DNA of 64,000 nucleotides from Turritopsis dohrnii (GCA_027922465.2 BQMF02000286.1:1-64000), one strand, 5' to 3'; positions 1 through 11,864 are shown, counted from the first letter of the stretch. Numbers and translations: made by a program. The notes: generated by a model from the sequence alone, not told the origin.

Positions 1-23
1 CGTTCATTTGCATTTTTCACCAG

Positions 24-162
24 CAAAAGAGTTCCAATAAAGCAAAATATCATAAGGCTATCAGTGAAGACTTCAAAAGAACTACCGAAGCCTACAGAAA
101 TTGTGGAGAAATATCGTGCTCTTAAATCCTTAATGCCTGCAATCGTTCGTAAAGTACCATAA
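24..162 (+). CDS. possible 3'-terminal coding exon of an unrecognised gene
   Basis: A pyrimidine-rich acceptor ending in CAG sits just before position 24, followed by an open frame from 25 to a TAA at 160-162. The 45 residues are basic and include LPKPTEIVEKYRALKSLMPA, which is not low-complexity. A second frame is open until about 122 but is shorter. I do not recognise the family. If real, this is the last exon of a gene entering from the left, and it would lie within or beside an intron of the minus-strand mitoferrin gene. It could equally be a chance open frame, since short open stretches are common here. Confidence 0.35.
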
Positions 163-429
163 GCCCGTTACTCTAAAAGGGCCTTACACTTCTTGCATAT
201 TACAAGACATGTTGATGAAATAACACAATAGTGTGCGTTTTCTTTAGACAATAGATGATTTGCAGTAATTGTTAATTAGGAAAATAATGACATAACGACA
301 CTCCCCAATTAGGCCCAAAGACCAAAGGAGTTTTTTTTGAATGACCACTCATTGCAATTGCATTGTTGAAATCCTACTAATATGAGGAAATGTGATCCAA
401 TCTATGAAATAAAAACAGCATTGTAATAC
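163..429. other. non-coding stretch, presumed mitoferrin intron 3
   Basis: This follows the exon 3 donor on the minus strand and also follows the possible plus-strand terminal exon. No carrier-like frame, RNA gene or repeat is visible. Confidence 0.4.
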
Positions 430-3400
430 CTTCTACTGGGTTCATAGTTCCATCGTGAAAAAGTGTGGCAACAACACCAGCAGCAGCTACACAAACAAAC
501 AAAACAAAAAAGAATCAGTGAAGAAGTTAAAAACATAATTAGAACTCAAAAATCGTATTGCTGGAGTACATTCAGGATATTTGTCTGCAGTCTCGAGTTA
601 CTTGTGTGATGGGATTAAATCTCAAAGAACAAAAGTAAACATTTCTGACAGATTATTTAGAAACCAAACATTCGCTTGGATAACTTAAGTTATATATATT
701 GCAATAATTGCATTGAAGTATTGATGGTATTTTTCAACAATGATTGAATAATTCAATGGTGGGAAATATTGGTTCTACAGCTTAAGTCCTTATACATCTT
801 TCACTGGCTTTAATGTAGCTTTACAGAAATGGTAAATTGTAAATGAATTTGAAAACCACAATCTATAAGCTCCATCAGACCATTACACATGTTTTTATCG
901 ACATCCTCCAGCACCTATTTCACAGAAAATGCTATGTTCCCAGATTTAGAATTGCCATCATTTTCAGAGGTTATGAAAAAATTATTCTTATTTCAAGCAT
1001 TGGCTGATTCATGGAGAAGAATATTTTCAAGATTCTATGAGGGTTTCAATCCAAGCAAAGCACTCAACTGATCTTATTCCACCTACTGTCTGATCTTACT
1101 TATAAAGGATGAATAAAAAGGATTATAAAAGGATTTTCAAACGTGTCCTGAAAAAAAGGGTAATGGGGACAATGTTAACCGACTTGCCTGCACTGCTTGA
1201 AATTTATTAGAAAATATGAAAATATGTACAATGTAAAATATTTTTTCAGGACTAAACTCCTGCATTTTCTCATTATTTTTCTATAAAGGTAAAAAAATAA
1301 CCTGTGAGGAATATCAAGTGGTCTCTTATATCAAGTTTATACCATTATAGGGACATTGATAGTACAAAATGTTCTATGATATTTAGAGAAAGCAAAAGGT
1401 TTTGTGATGAAATCTGAACCGAGTTATCAAACTGTGTTGAAAATAAACACTCCAAGTTTACCAAAAAAATAAAAATTCCTTCCAAAAATTTGACAGTTAA
1501 TTATTTTTAATCAACAAGTAAGATATGGAGAGGATTAAGTTGTTTTTAAAGTGACACTGCAAAACCTGGGAGATCATATTTCTATAATTTGAGAGTTGTA
1601 AATACAATAAAAATTAAATAACAAAATATTAAAGTTCAAAGGTGAAGACTTTTCTGATAATAATTTGTATTATGTTCATAAACATACACAACATAGGAAT
1701 ATCAAAACTGTATCTACTTCAAAAAATGATTTTTGAGCTAACCAATATTTTCATGTGTGATTATCTCTTATTGCCTATCATATATATTGCCTATTATATA
1801 TATATAATGACACATTAACAATAAACAACAACAGCTTGTTTAATGAATTTTCGTCAAAATTCCAGCTTTTAACCTTATACATAGTGTTACATATTACAAA
1901 AAAAACAAAAAAAACATTTGTTTTCACAATATTTCAACCTCTACAGTGTCTTTATCAAGTAAAGGTTGAAATATTGTGAAAACAAATATGTTTTATTTTG
2001 TTTTTATAATTCATACTTACATACATACACTGACTCAAATGTTTCATATATATGATGATATAAAGAATGAATCCTTTTATAATCCTTTTATATTCATCCT
2101 TTTATAAGTAAGATTGCTCCTGACCGTTGATCACTTTCAGACAAGAGATAATAATCTATATGCTATATAACATAACATATTTTGAGCTTTAAAGATGTTG
2201 AAAAAAAAATTCAATGATTTCTTATGTGCAACGTAAGACAAGTTTGATCCAGTAAAATTGGTCAAATCTACTTACCATTCACAATAGCAGGTTGACTTGC
2301 ACTTCCTTTGTCCCCTAGAATTTTTTTTGTCATTTCGTAACTACCAAAATATAAGGCATGCGATGGACCAGCTCCAAGGGCAACAATGTTTATTCCTCTA
2401 ATAGGACGTAAAAAACCTTCTGTATTTATCATTTTTGTAAAAGCTTGATGAATGCTAGTATACTTTGCTTGGGGATGAGGTTGAAGACTTTGCATTCTTG
2501 TCTAAGAAATAAAGAATTTGCAAATATTGAAAAAGAACATTTTTATGCTGTCTTTGATATCAAATGTGATACGAAAATCCAACTTTGCTTGTTCACAACT
2601 TTCATGTGGAAAAATCAAGCAACGCTGAATGGAAAGTGTACAAATTCTTTCTTTATATATAGCCTGGCAAAATTTTTAAAATTGCTTGTCCCGCAAAATT
2701 TTTAAAAATTGGCTATCTGCGAAATTAAATTCACAAAATTACAAAACTAAACCTCAGTATTTCTTTGTACTTTACCATCCACGAAAAAAATTTTCGGAAC
2801 AACTAATAGTTTTTCCATCTGCAAAATTAAATTTTGAGATAAAAATTATTTCAATCAACTGTGAAATTAAATTCCCATGAACATTTTCCTCCTTTTAGAT
2901 TGTTTTTATCAATAAATGTGCAAAAATGATGGCACAACTTGGGCCCTGCTTAAAACTGTCACATTCATACTAAGTCATTACCAAATAACAACCAGTTTTT
3001 ATACATATTTGGTGCACTACAAATTAACCCAGTATATATTACAAATTAATTTTAATTTTCTAGATGGAAACAAGAACAAAAATTGTAGCACAGTTGTTTT
3101 CAAAAACATTTTTTTTTATTTTATATTGAGTTCTATAAACATGAATAAAATGAGCCTGAAATCTGAAACTGTGTTCTTAAAGCTCAGAACAAAATAAGAA
3201 CCACTCAGGCTGAAAAAGCCTCAAAAAATAAGAAGAACAGCCAGTCTCAGGTTAGATTTTACTAGTAAAAAAGCATGTCTGCATAAAAATACTTGAGCTT
3301 CAAACTTATCTGTCGAAATCTTCTAAGAAAACTCTTTGACACACACTTACAAGAAAATAATTTGTGTCTTTTGAAGTACTATAGTAGGCAGCCTTCTTCT

Positions 3401-3677
3401 TAGTATAGGGACATACAAAAAAAAGAAAAATTATAATGGAGTCTTTTCACAGAATTACCTTGACACTATCAACTGGATACATGACACAATGTTCCATGAT
3501 TCCAGCCGCAGCACCAGCTATCACGTATATATGTGGATGTTTATCTTCCGGTAGCACAGCTGCCATCTCATTCTCTGTTGTTGCTCCCAGACTTGGTTGC
3601 TGCTGGTTCAAATTAATCTTTATTTCTTCGTAAGGACAAGGAACTGATGAAATTTCTATTGTATGTGTTCTGGACAT
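430..3677 (-). CDS. mfrn: mitoferrin-like mitochondrial iron carrier (SLC25A28/37 type), exons 1-3, 3' part missing
   Basis: Mitoferrins are SLC25 carriers of the inner mitochondrial membrane that import iron for haem and Fe-S synthesis. Exon 1 is 3677-3459 (ATG at 3677; 73 codons; donor GTAATT). Exon 2 is 2501-2276 (acceptor TTAG; donor GTAAGT). Exon 3 is 486-430 (acceptor TGTAG; donor GTATTA). Phases are compatible (0, 1, 1). Visible hallmarks are the first-repeat matrix motif YPVDSVK at the exon 1 end continuing as TRMQSLQP, then PIRGINIVALGAGPSHALYF in exon 2 and ATLFHDGTMNPVE in exon 3, which begins the second carrier repeat. About 167 codons of a usual 300-plus are present. The remaining exons must lie left of the window; I found no exon 4 in 1-429. 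The hydrophilic N-terminus of about 45 residues is typical. Intron 2 (487-2275) carries inverted-repeat debris. The family call is firm, but which paralogue is not decidable. Confidence 0.9.
1073..2122. repeat. inverted-repeat pair inside mitoferrin intron 2
   Basis: The segment around 1091-1134 (TTACTTATAAAGGATGAATA and on) recurs in reverse complement at about 2069-2122. The arms are about 45-50 bp with small gaps and enclose about 0.95 kb with no open transposase. Probably a MITE-like remnant. Outer boundaries and target duplication are not clear. Confidence 0.5.
1914..1990. repeat. near-perfect hairpin (27-bp arms)
   Basis: The left arm, starting CATTTGTTTTCACAATATTT, is matched in reverse complement by 1963-1990, leaving a loop of about 22 nt. 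It lies in mitoferrin intron 2, inside the larger inverted-repeat pair. Likely a short palindromic MITE. Confidence 0.7.
2640..2880. repeat. degenerate AAATTT-rich repeat fragment in mitoferrin intron 1
   Basis: Variants of GCAAAATTTTTAAA and GCGAAATTAAATT recur five or six times in both strand senses, as in the terminal regions of decayed mariner-like elements. No coding content is recognised, and the rest of intron 1 (2502-3458) shows nothing else. Confidence 0.3.
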
Positions 3678-4655
3678 ACTTTCAAGTATAGTATATCACA
3701 TGCACTTGGACATTGAACAAGCTAGTGTAGATAATAAACTGCTGTTACACAACAACTCGTCATGATGACTTCACAAAATTGTCCTGGAACGCATGTAGTC
3801 TTCCACCATCTTGAAAAAGGACGAAAAAATTGCGTAAACTTACAAAACTGTAGTAACGTCATAATGTGTGTACGAAACAACTAAGTATCGCCAGGGGTGG
3901 TTTCTATACACCAGATACACGAAAAAGCACATTATTGAATGAAACGAAGGGAAAGCTTTCTTGATTTTTTTCTTCATCAAAAGTAAAAACAAAACGTTTT
4001 GATGCATTTGATTCGATTTCTTTTCTCACTTTGTTTGGTCCTGCGAGGTCAGGATTTACACCATGAGTCTTAAACAAAACACTCTTCTTTCATCCGATGG
4101 CAGGGACTGTTCATTTTCTCAGGTCAGACTTTGTAAAATGGAAACATTTTTGTTGGCCAGAAAGTCGAATTTGGTTTAGGCGTCACATAAAGGCTTCAAA
4201 ATTGTCAACCTTGCCGTAAACCTTATCAATTTTAAGACCAGTTGATCAGCCTGGTTTTAAACCAACTGGCTCGCATTGCTAAGTTAAACCAAATTCCCTA
4301 GGTTTAAAGTCCGACTTGGTTTAGAATAAAAAGGAACTTTGTGCTTCAAATTATGTTTTTTCTCATAATTTTATTGATTACTGCAAATGCAAGTAGCCTC
4401 TGGAAGTGAGAATGTCTATAAAACACTAAGATATAGTGGCTTTTGTGAACACAAGGATGGATGTTGGCAGTTGGTATGTGGAACAACTTTAAAAACTAAA
4501 GTCTCGACATAACACTATGGAGAAATGATAGAATTTTAAGTTAAACCTTGTAAGGGGGTACCGTTTTGGATGGTCATTTACTTTGTAACGTATTAACGCT
4601 GGAAAGTAGATGACATGTAGGTTAGATGTTTAGGTACGTATATGAACAACACCAG
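3678..4655. other. intergenic region upstream of mitoferrin
   Basis: Contains the presumed mitoferrin promoter. I see no clear TATA or initiator. Between 4155 and 4325 variants of TTGGTTTA and TAAACCAA alternate in both senses, probably the remains of an inverted-repeat element. Confidence 0.35.
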
Positions 4656-4706
4656 CAACCTCGTTTCGAGGACTTCTTGCCTTTTTGGTCCTGGGAACAA
4701 GATTGC
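4656..4706. repeat. short palindromic element, degenerate
   Basis: The order AACCTCG, CTTCTTGCC, then CCTGGGAACAAGATT resembles the better preserved copies at 54010-54078 and 62862-62929. Confidence 0.35.
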
Positions 4707-5748
4707 AACACCCAGTGAACTATTTGAATTTGACATAAGAGAATCAGATATGTGTTTACAATATCATAAATCCACAAACATCATTGTAGATAAGGTATCG
4801 AGAACGATCAAATTACCAACAATTTCCGCGCGCACGCACAGCTTAAAGATTGCCTGGTGTTGCAAAAACCAAATACTTTTACCCGTGTTATTCATTAACG
4901 AACTTTCATTCCAGTCATTATATTGGCTATCATCTCTTCAGTTTTCTTGGCATTGTAGGTTTATATTAATCGATTTTTACATAACATTTTAACGAGACAA
5001 TAATTTCAGCGTGTAAAGTTGTGTTTAGTAAAAAGAACACATTATATGTAAAAAAAAAATTTTTAAGCAACATCACTACTGATATATGACCTTGGTTGCT
5101 TATAAAAAAACATGTATTGAACTAAATCATTTTCTGCGTGGGAATGAGTGGATAGTAGGCGACTTCATGTGAACTTTTGACATGTAATCTGACGATGGTG
5201 ATTAATTTTTGTTCTATGATAGGATAATTCCTGCTTATTATGTGAATTAAAGAAGGTATCTCAAATATTCATGCGTGGTGAAATATAATGAAGTCATTAT
5301 TCACAAAAGAGTAGATTGGGATCTATTAGATGCTGTGCCCACCATCAGCGTTTCGATTAAGTTGCCTACTCGAACATCCCGTGGTTACCCTGCGGGCACA
5401 ATTGCTAAAAAGTCTCTCTGCGAGGGAGTGCATTCATATAAATATACACACAATTTCAATAAAAATGTTCTTCACGATTTTGACGATTTTGACTGCTGGG
5501 TAGTATTTGAAACATTTCTGGCCTATTATAACTCATAACCATTCCAAAAAGTTTTTCACTACTGCACTAGATACAGTGCTACAGCTATCACCTTTTTCTT
5601 CATCAACAGAAAAAACAGTTGTACGGAAAAATTATTCGTCTACATTTATGACCACCAGTTTCTTGAGGACCTAAAACCTAGAGACTAGAGCCTCAATATA
5701 TATTTAGTGGAAATATCAAAAATATAACAATGCAAAAGTATATGATAT
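4707..5748. other. intergenic, nothing recognised
   Basis: Several 60-116-codon open frames occur, but none has a recognisable domain, a supported start or splice context. No RNA gene is seen. Confidence 0.4.
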
Positions 5749-5970
5749 CAACCTCCAACCCAGAGGGTATCTTGCTTTTTGATATACAGACGATATGTAA
5801 TGGTTATAACGTGATTATATGTAAAATTTGAATCCACAAGACGAATTTTCTTCGGAGATCGTTTTTTTTAAAAAAAAACAACATCAATTTTGTCAAGTGA
5901 CCGGCGTTTCACAGGGTCGTTTTGCTGTCTGTATATCGAAAATGAAAAAGACCCTGGCCCTGTGTATGTT
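5749..5970. repeat. inverted pair of short palindromic elements
   Basis: The segment 5749-5790 (AACCTCCAACCCAGAGGGTA, then CTTGC, then GATATACAGAC) is matched in reverse complement by 5906-5965 (GTCTGTATATCG, then AAAGACCCTGG). Same family as the copies near 54.0 and 62.9 kb. Confidence 0.5.
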
Positions 5971-6224
5971 GCAAGTATATAAAATGGATATATGGAAGAA
6001 CTTATGTCTGAAGAGTCCAACACACACATTTTAAAGGACACAAATTTTGCCACGCCTTCATCACAAAATTCACTTCTTTCATTCTAGTCATAAACAACAT
6101 TAACTGGGTACCAACGATTCTCCATAAAACAGTTGAAGAGCTTATACAAAATTAAAAGTGAAGACATTCGTTTTAAGTCATAGCTACTTTGAACGAATGA
6201 ATCTTAATTAGTTATGGGCTTTGC

Positions 6225-7021
6225 ACGGTCGCATACCTTATCGGGGAAGAAAAAAGTCGGGATTTATTTTAGTCGGGGAAAATTTTGGTCGGGGAAGAAT
6301 TTAGTCACCTCGAGAAATTTTAGTCACTTTTCCCCGACCAAAATTTCGAAATTAGTCGCTTTTCCCCGACTAAAATTTCGAAATTAGTCGCTTTTCCCCG
6401 ACTAAAATTTCTAAATAAGTCACTTTTCCCTGACCAAAATTTGCAATACAAGTAGAAATGGAACACAATTTTTGTCGACACTTTCAATTTGAACTAAAAA
6501 TTATATTACAAAATAACTAATTAAGAGTTCAATCTAATACAATAACAGTTTTTGAGGTTTGATCGTCATTATTTTCATCACTGGCATCCATATTGCTTTC
6601 ACAAACATCAATTATATCTTCACTGACATCCATTTTATTATCACTGACATCAATTTTGTTTCCCTTAATCGTAACAGAAAAATCTGTATCGTCCTCATTG
6701 ACTGATTCAACTTCATTCGATTCCCCTTCCTTTGCTTGACCGTCATAATTCCAGTCGAAAATCGATAGATAGATTCTACTTGAGATTATCAAAAATCGGG
6801 GAAAAGTTTCGGTCGGGGACTAAAAAATCGGGGAAATGTTTTGGGCGGGAGTAAAAAAACCGGGGAAAATTTTTGGACGGGGAAATGAAAAATCGGGTGA
6901 AATTTTTGGACGGGTGTTGAAAAGACGGGGGAAAATTTGGTCGGGGAAAATTTTAGTCACTAGCCCAAAAAATTAGTCACTTACCCCCGACTTTTTTTTC
7001 CCCGATAAGGTATGGCCGTGT
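6225..7021. mobile_element. DNA transposon with TTAGTCGGGG subterminal repeats
   Basis: The ends are inverted: CATACCTTATCGGGGAA near 6233 and its complement ending near 7014, with flanking CACGG/CCGTG extending the match. Just inside both ends, units of the form AAATTTTAGTCGGGGAAA recur about eight times on the left and six times on the right, mostly facing inward, like arrays of transposase-binding sites. The interior holds an 87-codon minus-strand frame (6792-6529) that is very acidic and could be a transposase tail. I cannot place the superfamily. A partial relative lies at 36845-36995. Confidence 0.7.
6529..6792 (-). pseudogene. acidic C-terminal fragment, possibly of a transposase
   Basis: The 87 codons contain imperfect repeats of a D-x-x-x-D type (IDVSDNKMDVSEDIIDV) and end in SKTVIVLD before the stop. 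There are no catalytic motifs. Its position entirely inside the inverted-repeat element suggests it is the surviving 3' end of that element's own gene. An unrelated chance frame is possible. Confidence 0.3.
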
Positions 7022-7523
7022 CGATTTAAACTCCATAGTAAATGTGGCGAAAGTTAGACTGTATAAAGTGAAAATGAATTAAGTGTAGCTAACTTTGCCG
7101 AATAAAACAGCAATCTTCAACGGAAATTCGGCATCACTTTATACTGCCGCATAATAGTCGAATTTAATAACAAACTTTTTTTCTTTTTTTTTTTCATCGA
7201 TACTTTCTTGTCTCCAAAAATATTATTGGTTCTTCTTACAAGAAGTTATAAAGTAGTGTATGTGCTGTGTACAATATAAACCATATACTAAATAACTAGA
7301 TAGTAGGTAATAATTATAAAAAAAGATAAAATCTTCTTTCCCATTACTATGCTTAAGGTTAAGCACTCTAGCAGTAGCTTTATCAAAATAATAATTTCGC
7401 CATTTAATGCCAAAACCTTTTGAGTTTCTTTATATTAGTGGGTAATTCGTTAAAACACTTCGCACCCTCATGTGTAAAGGTACCATTCAGGCGACTATTG
7501 TTTTCAATATCGTACGTGTTGGT
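7022..7523. other. intergenic, nothing recognised
   Basis: AT-rich with a T-run near 7180. No gene, RNA or well-formed repeat is seen. Confidence 0.4.
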
Positions 7524-7974
7524 AGGGGAATGTTCACAAATGACGTCAACTATTAGGGGGGGAGGGGGGGTTATACTAAAGTTGACGCTGGTTGACGGGG
7601 GAGGGGGGGAGGGGATGTGATACTAGTTGACGTCAACCCACACAATTTTGCAGAACCTTGATTTTTCTAATTAAGTAAAAGTTTCTTATGAAAATGTTAA
7701 CACTGAATGTGATCTTGATGTGGTCCGTTATGCACGAACGTAAAACAATAAGCACAGATGGAGTTTGATCAGAGAAAAATTACACGAAGATCATTTCAAA
7801 TATTTTCACGTCTTATTAAAAATGCGTAAGAAACTAACATACAAAAGGACAAGTGGGGTGGATGGAGGTTGTTTTGTTTTGGAGGGGGGGGGGGCGTCTT
7901 CTCAGGTTGACAGAGGGGGGAGGGGGGGTCAAAAATCTTGAAAAAATGGTTGACGTCATTTGTGAACAATCCCT
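7524..7974. mobile_element. MITE, G-rich, TGACGTCA-containing termini (copy 1)
   Basis: The ends are inverted: AGGGGAATGTTCACAAATGA on the left and the complement of AGGGATTGTTCACAAATGAC on the right, each followed by GTCAACC-type sequence. The interior has G-runs and further GTTGACG motifs. It is nearly identical over its length to the copy at 12620-13152. No obvious target duplication is seen. Confidence 0.8.
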
Positions 7975-9196
7975 AAACGGAAGAAAGGGGGGAAAATGCA
8001 AATCTATAGTGAAACAAGTAACCATATTATTTAAAATTGTAATGCTTCGAACTTTCTGATTGCCGAAAAAAGTCAGTTATCTTACTAAAAAAGAGATTTT
8101 AATAATTTTTTTTTTAAAAATATGTTATTCTGAATTTCATTACAGTTAAAAAGGAATTACCATTGATGAACGTATGTATTCGTTGCAGTTCCTAAACATA
8201 CTAACCATCATGAAGTTAAACATACTAACCATCATGAAGTTAAAGCAATGCTTATACGTATCTCTGACGGTATATCAACTGCGCAGCAACCAACAGATGA
8301 GATGTAAGCATCCACACTGTTACATTCACTGGCAGGACTCGGAACAGGAAGCGAGTACTCTACCACAAGTCTAACAGTCGGTCAGTGCGGAACAACCAAC
8401 GAATGGGGGTGGAAGCATTCAAAACCTCGGTTTATTATCTTTCAGCCAAAGTGCAGATACAGAAATGGTTTATCACCATGGCTGCGAGGACATCTCTTAA
8501 CGGTTGAAAACTTTTTTTCAAGTCATTTCAATGTTGAATGTTAGCCTTATCAGCAATACATATATCAAAAGTTATTCGATGGTCACCACAATCGGCATTA
8601 TGGTGGTAAACTAATTTCATGAGAATAAAGGATGTGCAAGTAGTGTGTATCATTATATCTATACACTGGTACCCCTATTAAAGCCCATGGACCAATACCC
8701 TGACTGTTTTGAAAAACGCGTCCATTCATAGGCCCATGGACCTAAAATTGTTTTCCCCAAAAGTCAATGACACCATTGTTGTTCATGTTCCGAGGGAAAT
8801 TTCGAAGTATTGGCATTATACATTAAACTCCGGAGGAAAAACCAGCGCTTTTTTATGTGGTCGAAGAGAAAACAAGAGGGGAAACCAAAAGTCTGAACAA
8901 TGGATTTTTATGAGGTTAGGTTTATATGCAGGGTAATAAAAGATGCAAAGCTGATGGTTTTAGAACTTCTTTAAAGTTGTTAGCCGATAAGAAGTTTCTT
9001 CAATGTGATTTTAGACCTGTACAACGAGCTGGGGTGTAAACAAAATCTGTTTTGGAAATCTATCTATTATCTATTATCTATTAACTGAAGTGTTAAGCCC
9101 GCGGTAAAAAATATGTCTTTCTTCTAAGATTAGAACTATGAGGTCTTGAAGTAACACAACTAAAGTGAACAAGTATAAATAAATATCTGTTAACTC
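7975..9196. other. intergenic, nothing firm
   Basis: A short tandem duplication of an 18-nt phrase (AAACATACTAACCATCATGA) lies at about 8197-8240. Paired GCCCATGGACC phrases lie at 8684 and 8730. No gene recognised. Confidence 0.4.
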
Positions 9197-9351
9197 TAAA
9201 GCCTAATTTACACTGAGCATCGTGAGGCTTACGTTCTACGACCATCGTTAGGTTTACGAGAGGATATTTTTGAAATTCGTAGTAGTGAAAATTATTTTAC
9301 GAGAAAATTCATCGTAAGTGTTACAACGAATATCAAGAAATTTCTTTACGA

Positions 9352-9600
9352 CACAGGACCGTCGGAAGTGGGGAGGCGCTAGCCCCTCATATTCGAAAAT
9401 GTAGCTACAGCAAAGAATAAACTCTTTAGAGATTTTCCTGTTTTGCCTTGATCCATCGTCACATTTTTCGACAACTTTTAAAAATGAAAGGCAAACTAAC
9501 ATGTTTGTTTAGCCAGTCGTCTAGACGGAAAAAAATTCTGGCCTCCTTAGACACATAATCTGAGCCACCTCATCTTAAAAAAGCTTCCGACGGTCCTGTG
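9352..9600. mobile_element. hAT-like MITE nested in the Harbinger-type element
   Basis: A 17-bp perfect inverted repeat, CACAGGACCGTCGGAAG, forms both ends, in the CA-to-TG form usual for hAT elements. The body is 249 bp with no coding capacity. I see no convincing 8-bp target duplication. Confidence 0.65.
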
Positions 9601-9661
9601 ACAGGTTTGTTCTCTTGAACAAAAAACATTTTATGTCTTTAAAATTTTTCCTTGTTTGGAG

Positions 9662-9797
9662 TATACCTTCTACTGGGTGTACTTAAAGGAGCTTTTGCTT
9701 CTTCACCTGAAGCAAGTCCAACAGGTTTTGCAACTTCTCCCCAGGCATTTATTTCCTTGGTTTTTTTTGTTGTGAAAGGGACTCCTCGTTCTAGCTG
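9662..9797 (-). CDS. possible internal exon captured inside a transposon
   Basis: On the minus strand a pyrimidine-rich acceptor (CCTTGCCTCTACAG) precedes an open frame of about 44 codons containing ERGVPFTTKKTKEINAWGEV and ending at an AGAAG/GTATAC donor. Its composition looks protein-like and it sits inside the Harbinger-type element. It could be an exon of the element's accessory gene, a captured host exon, or chance. I do not recognise the protein. Confidence 0.25.
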
Positions 9798-10144
9798 TAG
9801 AGGCAAGGGAATCTTTATACACATACACGTTTTTTTTATAATAAGAAACATTTACATAAGAAGCACGAGGCTGAAATCTGGGAAAAATTAACAAATATTA
9901 AAGAAACATGGCAGGCTGAACTCCTGATGAACATATTTTCTACAACAACGAAAATATTAAACACCAGTGAATAAATCAAAAACGTTTCCATCAAATTTGT
10001 CCATGTACGCTCAATAGCATAAGGTATATTTCACTACATATCATCTTCTTCTTGGTCAGTCTCTAACATTCAGGCTCAACTCAAATTGTGTGTTTCTTTT
10101 ATATGATATATATAAAAAAAAACGTGTAAGTAAAGCGCTATTTG

Positions 10145-10590
10145 TTCCACGACCACTTTTGATCGAAATATTTCGACGGAGAAAAAAATTGAGCATGCGC
10201 ATTAAATATTTTCTGGTTTTCGAGCGAAAAATTTCTTTTCTCTACTGTGCGAATGTGAGTTAAAATAATTTCAACTCCCTATCGAAATCGCTTTGCGAAA
10301 AAATGTTCGCCCAATCAAAATGGTGAAAAATGTGTTGACACTTTGTGTATTAAATTAAACTATTGAATAGCAATTCCGTCGAACAATTCAGAAAAAAGAA
10401 TTATAGTGGACGGTTTCTACTTGTTGTTGCTTTCGAAATAACTTCTGTATTTGAATCTCCTATTGAATACGAAAACCAGCTAATTAAGTTTAACTTTTTT
10501 ATGTGAATTCTATGATTGAAATATTTCTGGCAGAAATTGTTCTCCTCTAAATTTTCGCTCGAAATATTTCGATCAAAAGTGGTCGTGGAA
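10145..10590. mobile_element. MITE with TTCCACGACCACTTTTGATC termini
   Basis: Perfect inverted repeats of about 33 bp start TTCCACGACCACTTTTGATC and continue through the palindrome GAAATATTTC. The element is 446 bp and non-coding. It abuts another MITE on its right. Confidence 0.75.
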
Positions 10591-10592
10591 AT

Positions 10593-11037
10593 ACACAGTT
10601 TTTTTTTTATAGAATTACATAAATCGAAATGAGTCTCATGATTCTTATAAAAATTTTCAGTTTGAGCCTTAAAATATTCTTAAGTGATTCTTAAATTTTA
10701 AAAGAAGAGCAAGAAAATTTTTTTTTAATTAATGGTCAAAATATGTATATTTTCCCTTAAAGTAGTCTCAAACGTGCGAAAAAGAAGAAGGACTAATTAT
10801 TTTAACAAAACGTTAATAAGTTTGTTTCTTTTAGGATAATATCATCGAAGCTCGAAAATGGTTATGCCTGATTTACACTGTAGATAAAAAAAACCGGAAA
10901 GTTGAAAAACTCTAACTGAAGAAAAAAATTGATTAAAATTTTTGAGGCTCAGCATTATTCTTAAAAGATTCTTAAAATTTTGCAAATTTGAGCCTTGTGA
11001 TTCTTATAAAAAGAATTCTTATAAAAAAAAACTGTGT
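10593..11037. mobile_element. MITE with ACACAGTTTTTTTTTATA termini
   Basis: The left end ACACAGTTTTTTTTTTATAG and the right end, in complement, match over about 30 bp. Subterminal GATTCTTATAAAAA and TTGAGCC motifs also occur in inverted order. No coding content. Confidence 0.6.
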
Positions 11038-11599
11038 AGCGCTTAACGAGTTTCTTCCTCTTGCAATTTATTTATGTTGCTAGTTGTCATTCAAAAAATA
11101 TGTAACAAAAAACAACTCAAGGGCCCCCTTTATTAGCAGCTTTTGCGCTGAAGGGATTACCCTGGTTAAATATGTTTTAAATAAATAAATAAATAAAATA
11201 AATAGATAGATGTAACATTCGATTTCTGGAAATTTAAGGCTTAAATGTTTGATATGTAAGCCTTAAATCACATCGTAAGGCTGCGATATTTATATTTTCA
11301 CAGCAACGACAAAATCCTTACGTTGAATTTTTGAATATTTGTCGTAACGTAAGTCTTACGTCACAGAGTAAAAACTAGGCTTAATTAGGCTTGACAATTT
11401 TCAAATTGACACGGGTTTTTCTGAAACACAAAAAAACACACAAAAACGTTCCTGTTTTCCAAAAGGATAAAAGTAGGCAAACGTAACGAGTGGTTGACAT
11501 TAATTAACATTAATTTACATAAATTAACATAAATTAGCAGTATTACATCCAAAGTAAACAGTCCTCAGCCACCACAAACAATTTCTCAGGTGACCTAGT

Positions 11600-11676
11600 T
11601 TACACTTTTCAATAAGAGTATGTTCATGTGTCCAAATTGCAACCATTACATTTAAACGGTGAAAAACACTTACAAT
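11600..11676. repeat. fragment of the 34.85-kb MITE family
   Basis: AAGAGTATGTTCATGTG, then ACATTTAAACGGTGAAAA and ACACTTACAA, parallel the left end at 34840-34900. It is cut off at 11677 by the hAT terminus. Confidence 0.45.
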
Positions 11677-11864
11677 CAGGGACGTAGATTTAGGGGGGGC
11701 TTGGGGGCTTGACGCCCCCCCCCCCCCCCCCCCCCCCCTTGATTTTTTTTTTATACTTCTTTTTTCTACTCACAACTCATCAAAAGATCTCCAAGGCAAT
11801 GACATTAGCACTCCCACCTTTCGTAATAACAAGTATGTGATAAAACAAAGAAAACCATTGGATA

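Larger units (their letters stand above)
9200..11381. mobile_element. PIF/Harbinger-type element, 2.2 kb, with nested insertions
   Basis: Imperfect terminal inverted repeats begin AGCCTAATTTACACT on the left and, in complement, AGCCTAGTTTTTACT on the right, and continue with CTTACGTT/ACGAC. Both sides are flanked by TAA (9197-9199 and 11382-11384), the 3-bp duplication expected for PIF/Harbinger. No transposase is intact. Three smaller inverted-repeat elements sit inside (9352-9600, 10145-10590, 10593-11037). Confidence 0.65.
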
